49,959 nucleotides of DNA from Rhodobiaceae bacterium (GTDB taxonomy: Bacteria > Pseudomonadota > Alphaproteobacteria > Rhizobiales > JAKPQE01), in assembly GCA_028278505.1 (NCBI GenBank), contig JANQEG010000096.1, positions 1-49,959 of the forward strand, given 5' to 3'. Below the pieces are notes generated by a model. It did not search any database. It was given only the letters and a program-made list of their open reading frames with translations, and was not told the origin of the DNA. Made by a program: the position numbers and the translations under genes. Below, in pieces: positions 33,724-43,807 of this stretch (the first letter of the stretch is position 1; the number at the start of each line of letters is the position of its first letter).

Positions 33724-34698
33724 TCAGTACCACAGCCCCATGCCGCGCAGCCTCAGCCGCGGCGGCCTTGTGATCGGCACCAGCGATTTGCCGACCACGT
33801 GCGGCATCGCCCTGTGGTCGAGGGCATCGGAAGGCTCGGCGCGCAGTGCCAGGAGCCGCCTGACCCGTTCCGCAGTCTCCGGATGGGTGCGCAGAACCGA
33901 CGGGTCCGGCAGCCGCGCTCCGGGCAGCATCAGGCCTTCCCAGACCCGGCGATGCGCCTTTTCCAGCTTGACCAGCGCCGCCGCCAGGCCCTCCGGATCG
34001 CCGGTGAAGCCGGCGGCCGACAGATCGGCCTCATATTCGCGGGTGCGCGACAGCGCCAGCTGCAGGAGGCCGCCGATCGTCGGGGCGGCGATCAGGAGCC
34101 CGACGCCGAGCCATGGAACCTGCACGCCGCCGACCATGATCGCCGGCAGATTGAAGAGCAGCGCCAGGAGGCCGACCGTCGACATGATGCTGGTCATCCG
34201 GCTGACCATGTCGGCAAGCGCCATCACTCTGATGTCGTTGTTGGCGATATGGGCGATCTCGTGGGCCAGCACGCCGGCCAGCTCGCGCGAATTGAGGCCG
34301 CGCAGCAGGCCGTCGGTGACGGCGATCGCCGCATCGTTGCGGCGCCCGACCGAAAACGCGTTCATCATCCGGCTCGGCACCAGGTAGAGCGCCGGCGTCC
34401 GCTCCAGGCCGGCACGATCGGCGAGAAGCCCGAGGATGTCGGTGCCGAACGGAAAGTCCGCATGGGTCAGCTTCTCGGCCCGATAGAGCCCGAGCACCAT
34501 GCGCGGCGACAGCCGCATGGTCAGCCACACCGAGATGCCGCCGCCGATGACCGCCCAGACGATGCCGGCCGGACCGGCAAAGACCGCCGCACACAACGCC
34601 AGCAACACGACGCTGCCGGCCGCCAGCACGACGGTGTGCAGCGCGTTGCGGGTCCGGTGCCGGTATTGGTTGCCGGCGTGAAGAGGGGTCTCGGTCAT
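33724..34698 (-). CDS. htpX: Zinc metalloprotease HtpX-like (M48)
   Basis: Membrane protease for quality control of inner-membrane proteins, 324 residues. Two N-terminal helices (about 22-60), zinc site HEIAH at 146-150, two further hydrophobic segments (about 165-205), and the third ligand Glu in REYEADLSA near 221. The start at 34698 gives the usual length. The frame runs on to 35511 antisense to the next gene and is rejected there. Divergent from the YiiX-like gene with 153 bases between. Confidence 0.93.
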   Translation of the reverse strand: MTETPLHAGNQYRHRTRNALHTVVLAAGSVVLLALCAAVFAGPAGIVWAVIGGGISVWLTMRLSPRMVLGLYRAEKLTHADFPFGTDILGLLADRAGLERTPALYLVPSRMMNAFSVGRRNDAAIAVTDGLLRGLNSRELAGVLAHEIAHIANNDIRVMALADMVSRMTSIMSTVGLLALLFNLPAIMVGGVQVPWLGVGLLIAAPTIGGLLQLALSRTREYEADLSAAGFTGDPEGLAAALVKLEKAHRRVWEGLMLPGARLPDPSVLRTHPETAERVRRLLALRAEPSDALDHRAMPHVVGKSLVPITRPPRLRLRGMGLWY

Positions 34699-34851
34699 CA
34701 CCGGAAGATATAGGTGGCCGCCTGCCCGCGCGCCACGGCCTCCGCCGGTTCTTGCACCCGCCGGCGCAGGATTGTGATTGGACATAAAGGCGTGCAATGA
34801 CCAGATGGGCATCAGCACCCGACCGCCTGCACGGCAACTATAGGACACGCA

Positions 34852-35673
34852 ATGATCCTGGAGTCGCTTCTCGACCGGATCGGCGGATGGATCGCCGCGA
34901 TTCTGCAAGAAGAGTCGAGCGGCTACCGGCCCTATACGCCGTCCGATCCCGAAACCTTGCGCGCCTGCCTCAAGCCCGGCGATGTCCTGCTCGTCGAAGG
35001 CAACCAGAAGGTCTCCTCGGCGATCAAATATCTGACCCAGTCGACCTGGTCGCATGCCGCCCTTTATGTCGGCGACGCGCTTGCCGTCATCGACGGCAAG
35101 GCCGACCACCGGCTGATCGAGGTCAATCTCGGCGAGGGCTGCGTTTCGGTGCCTTTGGCGAAATACCGCACCTACAACACGCGAATCTGCCGCCCGGCCG
35201 GGTTGACCGCAGCGGATCGCGAAGCCGTCGTCGAATTCATGGTGTCGCGGCTCGGCCTGCACTACGACACCAAGAACATCATCGATCTCGCCCGCTATCT
35301 GTTCCCGACGCCGCCGGTGCCGGTCCGCTGGCGGCGGCGGATGATCTCGCTCGGCTCCGGCGATCCGACCCGGGCGATCTGCTCGACCCTGATCGCCCAG
35401 GCTTTTCAATCGGTGCGTTATCCGATTCTGCCGCAGGTCGAGAACGTCGATGGCGAGAGCGCTGCCTACAGCGACTATTCCACGACCGAAATCCTGCACA
35501 TCCGCCACCATTCCCTGTTCACGCCCCGCGATTTCGACCTCTCGCCCTATTTCGCCGTCGTCAAGCCGACGGTCGCGCGCGGTTTCGACTATCGCGACCT
35601 TGTCTGGGGCGACCGGCCGGCGGCGGAGGCGGCCGCCGCTCCCGGCGCAGACAACGGAGGCCGGCCGGCGTGA
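34852..35673 (+). CDS. YiiX/YebB-like (NlpC/P60 superfamily) cysteine hydrolase
   Basis: 273 residues of the permuted papain-fold group. KPGDVLLVEGN near 41-51, the catalytic histidine in STWSHAALYVG (H68), and the catalytic cysteine in RAICSTLIAQAF (C177) are seen, in the His-before-Cys order that marks the permuted type. There is no signal peptide, but the N-terminus is amphipathic. Members cleave lipid or peptide amide/ester bonds; the substrate is not known. Its stop overlaps the GTG start of the phosphotransferase gene, so the two are co-translated. Confidence 0.8.
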   Translation: MILESLLDRIGGWIAAILQEESSGYRPYTPSDPETLRACLKPGDVLLVEGNQKVSSAIKYLTQSTWSHAALYVGDALAVIDGKADHRLIEVNLGEGCVSVPLAKYRTYNTRICRPAGLTAADREAVVEFMVSRLGLHYDTKNIIDLARYLFPTPPVPVRWRRRMISLGSGDPTRAICSTLIAQAFQSVRYPILPQVENVDGESAAYSDYSTTEILHIRHHSLFTPRDFDLSPYFAVVKPTVARGFDYRDLVWGDRPAAEAAAAPGADNGGRPA

Positions 35674-36719
35674 TCGATCGCAAGACCATTGCCGCGGCGA
35701 TCGCTGCGCGGCCGCTTTTCGCCGGCACGACGGCGGCCGATATCGAGCCGCTCGCCGATACCGGCCTGGCCCATTGGCACGCCCGGATCGGCACGACCGG
35801 CGCGCTGGTGCGGGCGCCGAAACAGAGCCAGATGCGGCTTGGTGCTGCGGAAAATCTCGCCTATCAGGCGGCCTGCTTTGGCGCCGCGGAGCCGTCGGGC
35901 CATACGCCGCGGCTGATCGATGTGGTGCCGCCGCGCGGCGATCTGCCGCTCGGCGCCCTCATCGTCGAGGCGATCGACGGCCGCCCGCCGCGCCTCCCCG
36001 ACGAAATGCCGGCGATTGCGGTTGCGCTTGCCGCCATCCACAAATGTCCGCTTTCCGGCGCCGCGGAAGAGCTTTTCCGGCCGGCCGACCCGCTTGCGGC
36101 GATGGCGGCCGAAATCGAGACCCAGGCGGCCTTTCTCGACGATGCCGGACTGGCTGGGGAGGCCCGTGCCGCAATCGAGGCCGAGCGGGCGCATGTGAAA
36201 AAAATCCTTGCCCGCCCGCCGGCGTCGCCGCCGGTGCTGATTTCGTTCGACGCCCATCCGGGGAATTTCCTGGTGACGGCCGGCGGCAGGGCGGTCCTCG
36301 TCGATCTGGAAAAGGCGCGGGTGAGCCTTGCCGGCTTCGACCTCGCCCATGCCACGCTCTACACCTCGACGACCTGGGACCCGGCCGTCAACGTTGTCCT
36401 CGATGCCGAGCAGGTCGCTGCGTTTTACGACGCCTGGGCGCGGGCGCTGGGGCCGCCAGCCGCAGCCCAGGCGCCGACACTGGAGATCACCAGGCGGCTG
36501 ATGTGGCTGTGGTCGGTCACCTGGTGCGCCAAATGGCGGGTCGCCTCGAAAAAATCGGCGATCGACCGCGCCCGCGCCGGCGAGAACGCCGAGGACTGGT
36601 CGGCGGAGAAAAGCGATGCCGGCCTCATCACCCATGTCGCGGCCCGCGTCGACGACTATCTGTCGGCGGAGACAATCGCCTTTGTCCGGTCGACGCTTGC
36701 GCTCACAAAGATTTGGTGA
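35670..36719 (+). CDS. Aminoglycoside phosphotransferase-like kinase
   Basis: 349 residues with the APH/choline-kinase fold. The catalytic loop reads ISFDAHPGNFL near 192-202 (Asp and Asn kept; the usual HGD is FDA-like, unusual) and the Mg-binding region VLVDLEKA near 210. An ATP-lobe sequence with ALVRAPKQSQMRLG lies near 47-60. The substrate cannot be told; the name does not imply drug resistance. The GTG at 35670 overlaps the previous stop (GTGA) and has GGAGG nine bases upstream. The frame before it overlaps the YiiX-like gene and is not coding. Confidence 0.8.
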   Translation: MIDRKTIAAAIAARPLFAGTTAADIEPLADTGLAHWHARIGTTGALVRAPKQSQMRLGAAENLAYQAACFGAAEPSGHTPRLIDVVPPRGDLPLGALIVEAIDGRPPRLPDEMPAIAVALAAIHKCPLSGAAEELFRPADPLAAMAAEIETQAAFLDDAGLAGEARAAIEAERAHVKKILARPPASPPVLISFDAHPGNFLVTAGGRAVLVDLEKARVSLAGFDLAHATLYTSTTWDPAVNVVLDAEQVAAFYDAWARALGPPAAAQAPTLEITRRLMWLWSVTWCAKWRVASKKSAIDRARAGENAEDWSAEKSDAGLITHVAARVDDYLSAETIAFVRSTLALTKIW

Positions 36720-36737
36720 CAAAGAAATAAAACTATC

Positions 36738-36753
36738 TTATATTCGAAATTAT
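36738..36753. promoter_or_regulatory. BigR-type operator overlapping the regulator start
   Basis: TTATATTCGAAATTAT, a near-palindrome centred on TTCGAA, ends on the first bases of the ATG at 36752. AT-rich palindromes of this kind are the operators of BigR/ArsR-type repressors, so autoregulation is likely. Confidence 0.45.
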
Positions 36754-37078
36754 GCAGATACAGGATCTCGAATCCCGCTCCGAAGAAGCCGCCGCCTTCT
36801 TGAAAATGCTGGCCTCGCCGCCGCGTCTGATGATCCTGTGTCATCTCGCCGACGGCGAAAAGTCGGTCGGCCAGATTTCCGAGGCGACCGGCCTCAGAAT
36901 GTCGACGGTGTCCCAGCACATGGCGCTGTTGCGCGGCCAGAACCTGGTGACGACACGGCGCGACGGCACCACCATCTACTATGCGCTGTCGAGCGAGACC
37001 GCGCGCTCGGTGATGGTCGTGCTTTATCAGAAATTCTGCGACACGGGCGCGCACGGAAGCGGTCAGCGGGACGCCTGA
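36752..37078 (+). CDS. ArsR-family repressor, BigR/SqrR-like persulfide sensor
   Basis: 108 residues, winged-helix ArsR fold. The recognition helix is GLRMSTVSQHMALLR (48-61) and the wing TTRRDGTTIYYAL. The only cysteines are C30 (LMILCHL) and C96 (LYQKFC), 66 residues apart, the same spacing as the redox pair of BigR and SqrR as I recall it (about 41/107). These repressors form a per- or polysulfide bridge on exposure to sulfide. No metal-binding ELCVCDL motif is present. It lies 32 bases after the phosphotransferase gene, and no sulfur gene is adjacent. Confidence 0.82.
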   Translation: MQIQDLESRSEEAAAFLKMLASPPRLMILCHLADGEKSVGQISEATGLRMSTVSQHMALLRGQNLVTTRRDGTTIYYALSSETARSVMVVLYQKFCDTGAHGSGQRDA

Positions 37079-37470
37079 CCCGGCGCCGAACGCAGCCCTT
37101 CTCTCCTGTCATCACCCTACCCGTCCGTTGTCACCGCCCGGTTTATCCGGGCGGTCCATTGGCTTGTCGACTTGCCAACACCTTTGTGAAGGCATTCAAG
37201 CGCTTCTGAATGCCGAGAAGCCATTGGATTGCCCGCTTGGGAGCGGGCAATGACGACGGAGAAGGTGTCGAAACCATCCCAAATACGCTTTAACCGCACA
37301 CCAGTGCGACGGGCCCGGCAATGACGCCGGTGGTGGGGCGGCGTCGTTTACGGAAAACACGTCTCCGATCCTATCCCGTCTTGACAGCCGATCCCGATCC
37401 GAGGAGGTTTCCCGCGCACTGAAGGGACGCCGTTGACGCGGATCGAAACTCGCCTTTTGAAACCGTTCGC
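37079..37470. other. 392-base gene-free region
   Basis: Mostly the second copy of the ~190-base dispersed repeat (37110-37305). The remainder (37306-37470) shows no gene and presumably carries the promoter of the SGNH gene, but I cannot pick out its boxes with confidence. Confidence 0.6.
37110..37305 (+). repeat. ~190-base dispersed repeat, copy 2
   Basis: Same blocks and orientation as 20286-20475, including the CCCGGTTTATCCGGG hairpin and GCAATGACGACGGA. Both copies lie directly downstream of, or between, transcription units. Confidence 0.85.
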
Positions 37471-38526
37471 ATGGCTTTGCTGAAGAAACTGATCCGCACC
37501 GCGCTGTGGCTGGCGAAATGGGCGCTGGTGGCAATCGTGGCCGTCGAGATCACCTCTTTTACGGTGGTCACGGCGACCAATTTTCTCTTCTACGGACATG
37601 CGCGCGAAGGCAGCCGCGCGGTCTACGATCCCTACACATTGTTTCTGCAGCGACCGGCGATCCGGCCGACAACGAACAATCCCGAGGGCGGCGCGGACGG
37701 GCGCATATGGATGTTCGGCGGATCGACCATGCGCGGCTCCACCCTGGACGACGCCGCGACGATCCCGAGCATCGTCGCAGCGGTCGTCAACGCGCCCGAG
37801 ACTGGGCTGCGCTACGAGGTCGTCAATTTCGGCGTCAATTCCTTCAATTCACTGCTCGAAACCAAATACCTGCAGAAGGCGCTGATCGAATCCGGAACCA
37901 CGCCCGACATCGTCATCTTCTATGACGGCGGCAATGACGCGAAATACTTCCTCGAGCATCGCAGCATCTACGCCCATCACGGCTATCGACGCATGCAGGC
38001 GCTGATCGAAAGCTATTATCGAAGCTGGTTCGGCCTTTTAAAGCCGCTGAATGCCGCCATTTATGCCTCGTTTACCCGCGAACTCTACGGGCGTACAAAT
38101 CAGGTGTTTGTGCCGCTTCCCGCCGATTCGCCATTGCTGACCGAACTGGCCGATGCGGCGGTGGCGCGCTACCGTTTCGTCGATCGGGTGAGTGCCGCCT
38201 TCGGCGCCGAATTCATCCTCGTCTGGGCGCCGATGGCCTGGGCCGAGGACTGCACGGTCGACCCTGAAATCGCCGCTGCCGAAGCCAGCCCCTGGATCGA
38301 CACGGAGCGCCTGACGACGGTGCGCGAAAACTTCTCCATCACATTTGACGCGTTGACCGAACGCCTGTCTTCGGAACGGTATTTCCTAAGCCTGGCCGCG
38401 GCGCTCTGCGGCCGAAGCGAGCCGATGTATAAGGGCGACGGCGCTCATCTCAACGACGCCGGCCGGCGGGCGATCGGCGAACGGATCGGTCGGTTGCTGG
38501 TCGAGCGGCTGTCGCGCGATCCATGA
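37471..38526 (+). CDS. Membrane-anchored SGNH/GDSL-type hydrolase
   Basis: 351 residues. An N-terminal anchor helix (about 10-35) is followed by an SGNH domain: nucleophile S85 in MFGGSTMRG, block II glycine/Asn in VVNFGVNSFNS near 118, block III GGND near 153, and the D-x-x-H pair D323/H326 in GDGAHLND. The topology suggests a periplasmic esterase or acyl-transfer enzyme acting on envelope or exopolysaccharide, an inference. It stands alone between repeat DNA and cysS. The start has no clear ribosome-binding site. Confidence 0.82.
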   Translation: MALLKKLIRTALWLAKWALVAIVAVEITSFTVVTATNFLFYGHAREGSRAVYDPYTLFLQRPAIRPTTNNPEGGADGRIWMFGGSTMRGSTLDDAATIPSIVAAVVNAPETGLRYEVVNFGVNSFNSLLETKYLQKALIESGTTPDIVIFYDGGNDAKYFLEHRSIYAHHGYRRMQALIESYYRSWFGLLKPLNAAIYASFTRELYGRTNQVFVPLPADSPLLTELADAAVARYRFVDRVSAAFGAEFILVWAPMAWAEDCTVDPEIAAAEASPWIDTERLTTVRENFSITFDALTERLSSERYFLSLAAALCGRSEPMYKGDGAHLNDAGRRAIGERIGRLLVERLSRDP

Positions 38527-38738
38527 CGCGACAGCATTGCCGCATCCGGGCGCTTGACGGCGCGCCCCGGCGCGGCTATCAGCAGGGCATGATGAGGGCT
38601 TCACGCATAATTTGCATTTGCGGGATCATTATTCGCGGCTAGCACTTCGCTGGCCCGTGGCCGTCTCGCTCGCCCCTCAATACCACCGACAGACGAGAGA
38701 ACGCCCCGGCCGGCCGGTCTGCCCAGCACGGGGAACTC

Positions 38739-40100
<1,362 letters not shown>

Positions 40101-40455
40101 GCGCCGCAGCGACGCGTAGGGCAGAGAGATTCATATTCTCGACCCCCACCCCAACCCTTCCCCGCGAGGGGGCGGGGCTTTTGGGCCGCGCCACGGGAGT
40201 AACCCTCCCCCTTGCGGGGAGGGTGGGCGGTGCGCAAGCACCGACCGGGTGGGAACATCCTCCAAAGCCCTCTCCCCCTTGGGGGAGAGGGTTGGGTGAG
40301 GGGGCAAAAAAGGCCCTGATCACCCTCACCCAACTACGCCCAGCGGTTCAGCTTCGCTTCACCGGGGCTGCGTATCCCTCTCCCTCAAGGGAGAGGGGAA
40401 ACTCGCAATTGCCTCGAGTGCACCCAATAACCCCACTCTTGCCCGGACATGACCG
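40101..40455. other. 355-base gene-free region filled with palindromic repeats
   Basis: From 40141 it holds successive hairpins: CCTTCCCC/GGGG-type, CCCTCCCC/GGGGAGGG, CCCTCTCCCCC/GGGGGAGAGGG followed by GGGTGAGGGGG, then CACCCTCACCC, CCCAGCGGTTC, and CCCTCTCCCT/AGGGAGAGGG. Segment 40262-40395 aligns closely to 43808-43955. An ATG overlapping the cysS stop opens a short frame that soon runs into repeat sequence. Confidence 0.75.
40141..40395. repeat. Palindromic repeat cluster between cysS and cimA
   Basis: Member of the CCCCTCA...TGAGGGG family. The right part (CCAAAGCCCTCTCCCC through GGGAGAGGGG) is a composite unit of about 140 bases, shared with 43808-43955. Confidence 0.85.
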
Positions 40456-42063
40456 ATGACCCGCGAACGCCTCTACCTCTTCGATACCACCCTGCGCGAC
40501 GGCGCGCAGACCAACGGCGTCGACTTCTCGATTGAGGACAAGCGCATCATCACCGGTCTGCTCGACGAACTCGGCATCGACTACATCGAGGGCGGCTATC
40601 CCGGCGCCAATCCGACCGACACGGCGTTCTTCGACGATCGGCCCGAGACCAATGGCCGCTTCGTCGCCTTCGGCATGACCAAGCGTCCCGGACGGTCGGT
40701 GTCCAACGATCCGGGGCTCAGGACGCTGCTCGACGCCGATGCCGACGCCGTCTGCTATGTCGCCAAATCGTGGGACTACCACGTCAAGGTGGCGCTCGGC
40801 ACCAGCAATGAGGAGAACCTCGACTGCATCCGCCAGTCGGTCGAGGCTGCGCTCGGCGCCGGTCGCGAGGCGCTGGTCGATTGCGAGCATTTCTTCGACG
40901 GCTACAAGGCCAATCCGGACTACGCGCTCGCCTGCGCCAGGACAGCGTATGAGGCCGGCGCCCGCTGGGTCGTGCTGTGCGACACCAATGGCGGCACGCT
41001 GCCCGACGAGGTCGAGACCATCGTCGCCGCGGTCGCGGAAATCGTGCCCGGCAGCCATCTCGGCATCCATGCCCACAACGACACCGAACAGGCGGTGGCC
41101 AATTCGTTCGCCGCCCTGCGCGCCGGCGCGCGCCAGATCCAGGGCTCGCTGAACGGGCTCGGCGAGCGCTGCGGCAATGCCAATCTGGTGTCGATCATCC
41201 CGACGCTGCTGCTGAAGCCGGGCTATCGCGACCGCTTCGACATCGGCATCGACGACAAGCGGCTGAAGACGCTGACCCACGCCTCGCGCACCCTCGACGA
41301 ATTGCTGAACCGGGCGCCCAACCGCCATGCGCCTTATGTCGGCGAAAGCGCGTTTGCCCATAAGGGCGGCATCCATGCCTCCGCCGTCAGCAAGAATCCG
41401 GACACCTATGAGCACGTGCCGCCGGAGGCGATCGGCAACAGCCGCCGCGTGCTGGTCTCGGACCAGGCCGGCAAGTCCAATCTGCTGACCGAGCTCGACC
41501 GGCTCGGCATCGACGTCGACAAGTCCGATTCCCGCCTCGATACGCTGCTTGCCGACGTCAAGGCGCGCGAATCGCTCGGCTATGCCTATGAGGCCGCCGA
41601 CGCCTCCTTCGAACTGCTGGCGCGGCGCACGCTCGGCGCCGTGCCCGACTATTTCGACGTCGATTCCTTCCGCGTCATGGTCGAGCGCCGCCACAACGCC
41701 ATGGGCGAGCTGGTGACCATCGCCGAGGCGGTCGTCAAGGTGAACGTCAACGGCAACCGGCTGATGTCGGTCGGCGAGGGCAACGGTCCCATCAACGCCC
41801 TCGATATCGCACTGCGCAAGGATCTCGGCGCCTATCAGAGCTATATCGCCGATCTGGAGCTGGTCGACTATAAGGTGCGCATCCTGAACGGCGGCACCGG
41901 CGCCATCACCCGCGTCTTGATCGAAAGCCGCGACGGCGAAGGCAATCGCTGGGCGACCGTCGGCGTCTCGCCGAACATCGTCGACGCCTCGTTCCAGGCG
42001 CTGCTCGATTCCGTCACCTACAAGCTGTTGACCGACGGCGCGCCGCATCCGCACGCGATCTGA
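40456..42063 (+). CDS. cimA: Citramalate synthase
   Basis: Condenses pyruvate and acetyl-CoA to (R)-citramalate, the entry to threonine-independent isoleucine synthesis; 535 residues. HMGL-type TIM barrel with FDTTLRDGAQTNGVDFS at 9-25, HAHNDTEQAVANS near 212 and GCG-like NGLGERCGNANL near 232. The C-terminal LeuA dimer/regulatory domain (about 395-535) is complete. TIGR00977-type length and GAQTNGVDFS favour CimA over 2-isopropylmalate or homocitrate synthase. The start is ATG at 40456. Confidence 0.93.
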   Translation: MTRERLYLFDTTLRDGAQTNGVDFSIEDKRIITGLLDELGIDYIEGGYPGANPTDTAFFDDRPETNGRFVAFGMTKRPGRSVSNDPGLRTLLDADADAVCYVAKSWDYHVKVALGTSNEENLDCIRQSVEAALGAGREALVDCEHFFDGYKANPDYALACARTAYEAGARWVVLCDTNGGTLPDEVETIVAAVAEIVPGSHLGIHAHNDTEQAVANSFAALRAGARQIQGSLNGLGERCGNANLVSIIPTLLLKPGYRDRFDIGIDDKRLKTLTHASRTLDELLNRAPNRHAPYVGESAFAHKGGIHASAVSKNPDTYEHVPPEAIGNSRRVLVSDQAGKSNLLTELDRLGIDVDKSDSRLDTLLADVKARESLGYAYEAADASFELLARRTLGAVPDYFDVDSFRVMVERRHNAMGELVTIAEAVVKVNVNGNRLMSVGEGNGPINALDIALRKDLGAYQSYIADLELVDYKVRILNGGTGAITRVLIESRDGEGNRWATVGVSPNIVDASFQALLDSVTYKLLTDGAPHPHAI

Positions 42064-42139
42064 ACCATCCGCGGCTGCTGCCTAGAGCACTTCTCGCTTT
42101 TTCGGAATCGCTCAAAGTGCGCTATCTTTTTGTTTTGTC

Positions 42140-42208
42140 GCGTATTCTTATCCGAAAACCGGTCCCCACCCCGGTTCAGGCCCGGGGCAGGCTTTTTCGG
42201 GAATACGC
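42140..42208 (-). repeat. 69-base inverted-ended dispersed element, copy 2
   Basis: Bounded by GCGTATTC and GAATACGC. Its reverse complement matches 9301-9369 at 66 of 69 positions. The preceding 42083-42139 (CTAGAGCA..., CGCTCAAAGTGCGCTATC) resembles repeat text I recall from many Rhizobiales intergenic regions. It lies between the convergent cimA and LOG genes, ending two bases before the LOG stop. Confidence 0.85.
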
Positions 42209-42209
42209 T

Positions 42210-42821
42210 TTAAAGCCGCGACAGCGGGCCAGTGCTGGTATCCTGGTCGAGTTCGGCGCGCGAACGCTCGGCGGCGGCGGCCTCGAGCATCGGCAGGATG
42301 TCGCCGGCCGCGTCGGCGACCAGATAGTTGACGGCATATTCGCTGCGGATGAAGGCGGCGTCGCGCATATGCTGCAACAGGTCGAGCAGCGGCTCCCAAA
42401 AACCGTCGATATTGGCGATCAGCACCGGCTTGCGGTGGCGCCCGAGCTGCGCCCAGGTCATCATCTCGACCAGTTCCTCCAGCGTGCCGATGCCGCCGGG
42501 CAGCGCGATGAAGGCGTCCGCGTGCTCGAACATCAGCCGCTTTCGCTCATGCATGTCGGCGGTGACGATGACCTCGCTGATTTCGCCAAGCAGCAGCTCC
42601 CGTTGCTCAAGGAAGCGCGGGATGATGCCGGTGACGTTTCCGCCCGCCGCCATCACCGTCCGGGCGATCGTTCCCATCAGGCCGATCGAGCCGCCGCCAT
42701 AGACGAGCCTTATGCCGGCGGCCGCCATGCCGCGGCCGAGTTCGGCGGCGGCATCCGCATAGATCGGGTTGACCCCGTTGCCGGAGCCGCAATAGACGCA
42801 AATGCTGTTGACCTTTGCCAT
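42210..42821 (-). CDS. LOG family Rossmann-fold protein (TIGR00730)
   Basis: 203 residues of the LOG family (cytokinin riboside 5'-monophosphate phosphoribohydrolase; in bacteria probably a nucleotide N-glycosidase). Signatures: YCGSGNGVNP near 8, VYGGGSIGLMG near 42, MHERKRLMFEHADAFIALPGGIGTLEELVEMMTW near 90, containing the PGGxGTxxE motif. The start at 42821 gives the family length; the frame upstream to 43031 is not similar. Convergent with cimA. Confidence 0.92.
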   Translation of the reverse strand: MAKVNSICVYCGSGNGVNPIYADAAAELGRGMAAAGIRLVYGGGSIGLMGTIARTVMAAGGNVTGIIPRFLEQRELLLGEISEVIVTADMHERKRLMFEHADAFIALPGGIGTLEELVEMMTWAQLGRHRKPVLIANIDGFWEPLLDLLQHMRDAAFIRSEYAVNYLVADAAGDILPMLEAAAAERSRAELDQDTSTGPLSRL

Positions 42822-43061
42822 GTCCGGCTCTTTTGCACCCCATTCGGGTCGCGTCAAGCGTGCTGCGCGATGCCGCCGCAGACCCCTTGGGCGTGCTTGA
42901 CTTCGCGGGCGATTCTGCCGATTGTCGAAAGCGGGGGAACGCGAAGGGCCGCGGAAGCTGCGAATCGAGCCCCGACGTGATTGCGCGTCTGGGGCGTTTT
43001 TTCGTGGCGGGCCCGCCGCCTCTTCCGTCACTCGTCAGGAACAAATGAGGAGATTACCACC

Positions 43062-43604
43062 ATTCGTCGTCCGCACAGAGCTGCGCCCGTTCAAAAGGAA
43101 GGGCCCCGTGTCAACCAGGATATTCGCGTTCCGACGGTTCAACTGATCGATGCCGAAGGCGTCAATCACGGATCGGTAGCCATCGAAGATGCCTTGGCGA
43201 TCGCCGAGGAACAGGGGCTCGACCTCGTCGAAATCGCCCCGAACAACGACCCCCCCGTCTGCAAGGTCCTCGACTACGGCCGGTACAAGTACCAGGCCCA
43301 GAAGAAGGCCGCCGAGGCCCGCAAGAAGCAGAAGACGGTCGAGGTCAAGGAAATCAAGATGCGGCCGAACATCGACACCCACGATTATGACGTCAAGATG
43401 CGCGCGATCCGGCGGTTTTTCGATGAAGGCGACAAGGTCAAGGTGACGCTGCGGTTCCGCGGCCGCGAAATGGCGCACCAGGAACTCGGCCTCGACCTGC
43501 TCAACCGGGTGCGCGACGAGACCGCCGAAATCGCCAAGGTCGAATTCGAGCCGAAGCTTGAAGGCCGGCAGATGGTCATGGTGCTGGCGCCGGTGGCGCG
43601 CTGA
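43062..43604 (+). CDS. infC: Translation initiation factor IF-3 with ATT start
   Basis: 180 residues. IF-3 binds the 30S subunit and checks start-codon pairing. IF-3N domain: [17 protein letters not shown] near 15-31, [19 protein letters not shown] linker near 68-86. IF-3C domain: [24 protein letters not shown] near 94-117. No ATG, GTG or TTG gives a sensible N-terminus. The conserved protein starts at ATT (43062), with GAGGAG nine bases upstream, as in E. coli infC, where the rare start lets IF-3 repress its own translation. Confidence 0.93.
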   Translation: MRRPHRAAPVQKEGPRVNQDIRVPTVQLIDAEGVNHGSVAIEDALAIAEEQGLDLVEIAPNNDPPVCKVLDYGRYKYQAQKKAAEARKKQKTVEVKEIKMRPNIDTHDYDVKMRAIRRFFDEGDKVKVTLRFRGREMAHQELGLDLLNRVRDETAEIAKVEFEPKLEGRQMVMVLAPVAR

Positions 43605-43657
43605 GACCGGGTCGCGCTTATAAAAACCTGTGGCATTGCAGGTGATTTCGGCGCCGT

Positions 43658-43710
43658 CATCAACTCAGTCCATAGCGGTAAGGGGAACGCGACGGCGTCG
43701 GCCCGCACAA
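43658..43710 (+). repeat. 53-base dispersed repeat, copy 2
   Basis: Matches 7699-7751; the shared core is GTCCATAGCGGTAAGG. It is directly followed by an inverted CCCTCCCC palindrome. Confidence 0.75.
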
Positions 43711-43807
43711 CCCTCCCCCTTGTGGGGAGGGCAATCGCATTTGGTCAGTTGGCTTCGGCGCAACGTCCCTCTTGCGATGGCCGTGGAAAACGGCCGGCGG
43801 TGCACGG

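Noticed and set aside
34699-35511. Extension of the htpX frame
   Set aside because: Antisense to the YiiX-like gene; HtpX starts at 34698.
34797-35669. Extension of the phosphotransferase frame
   Set aside because: Same-strand overlap with the YiiX-like gene, which has catalytic motifs in its own frame; the GTGA overlap at 35670 is the better start.
35670-36719. Aminoglycoside resistance gene
   Set aside because: Only the general kinase fold is visible; substrate-specific features and a mobile resistance context are missing.
40348-42054. 568-codon minus-strand frame across cimA
   Set aside because: Shadow of a clear citramalate synthase.
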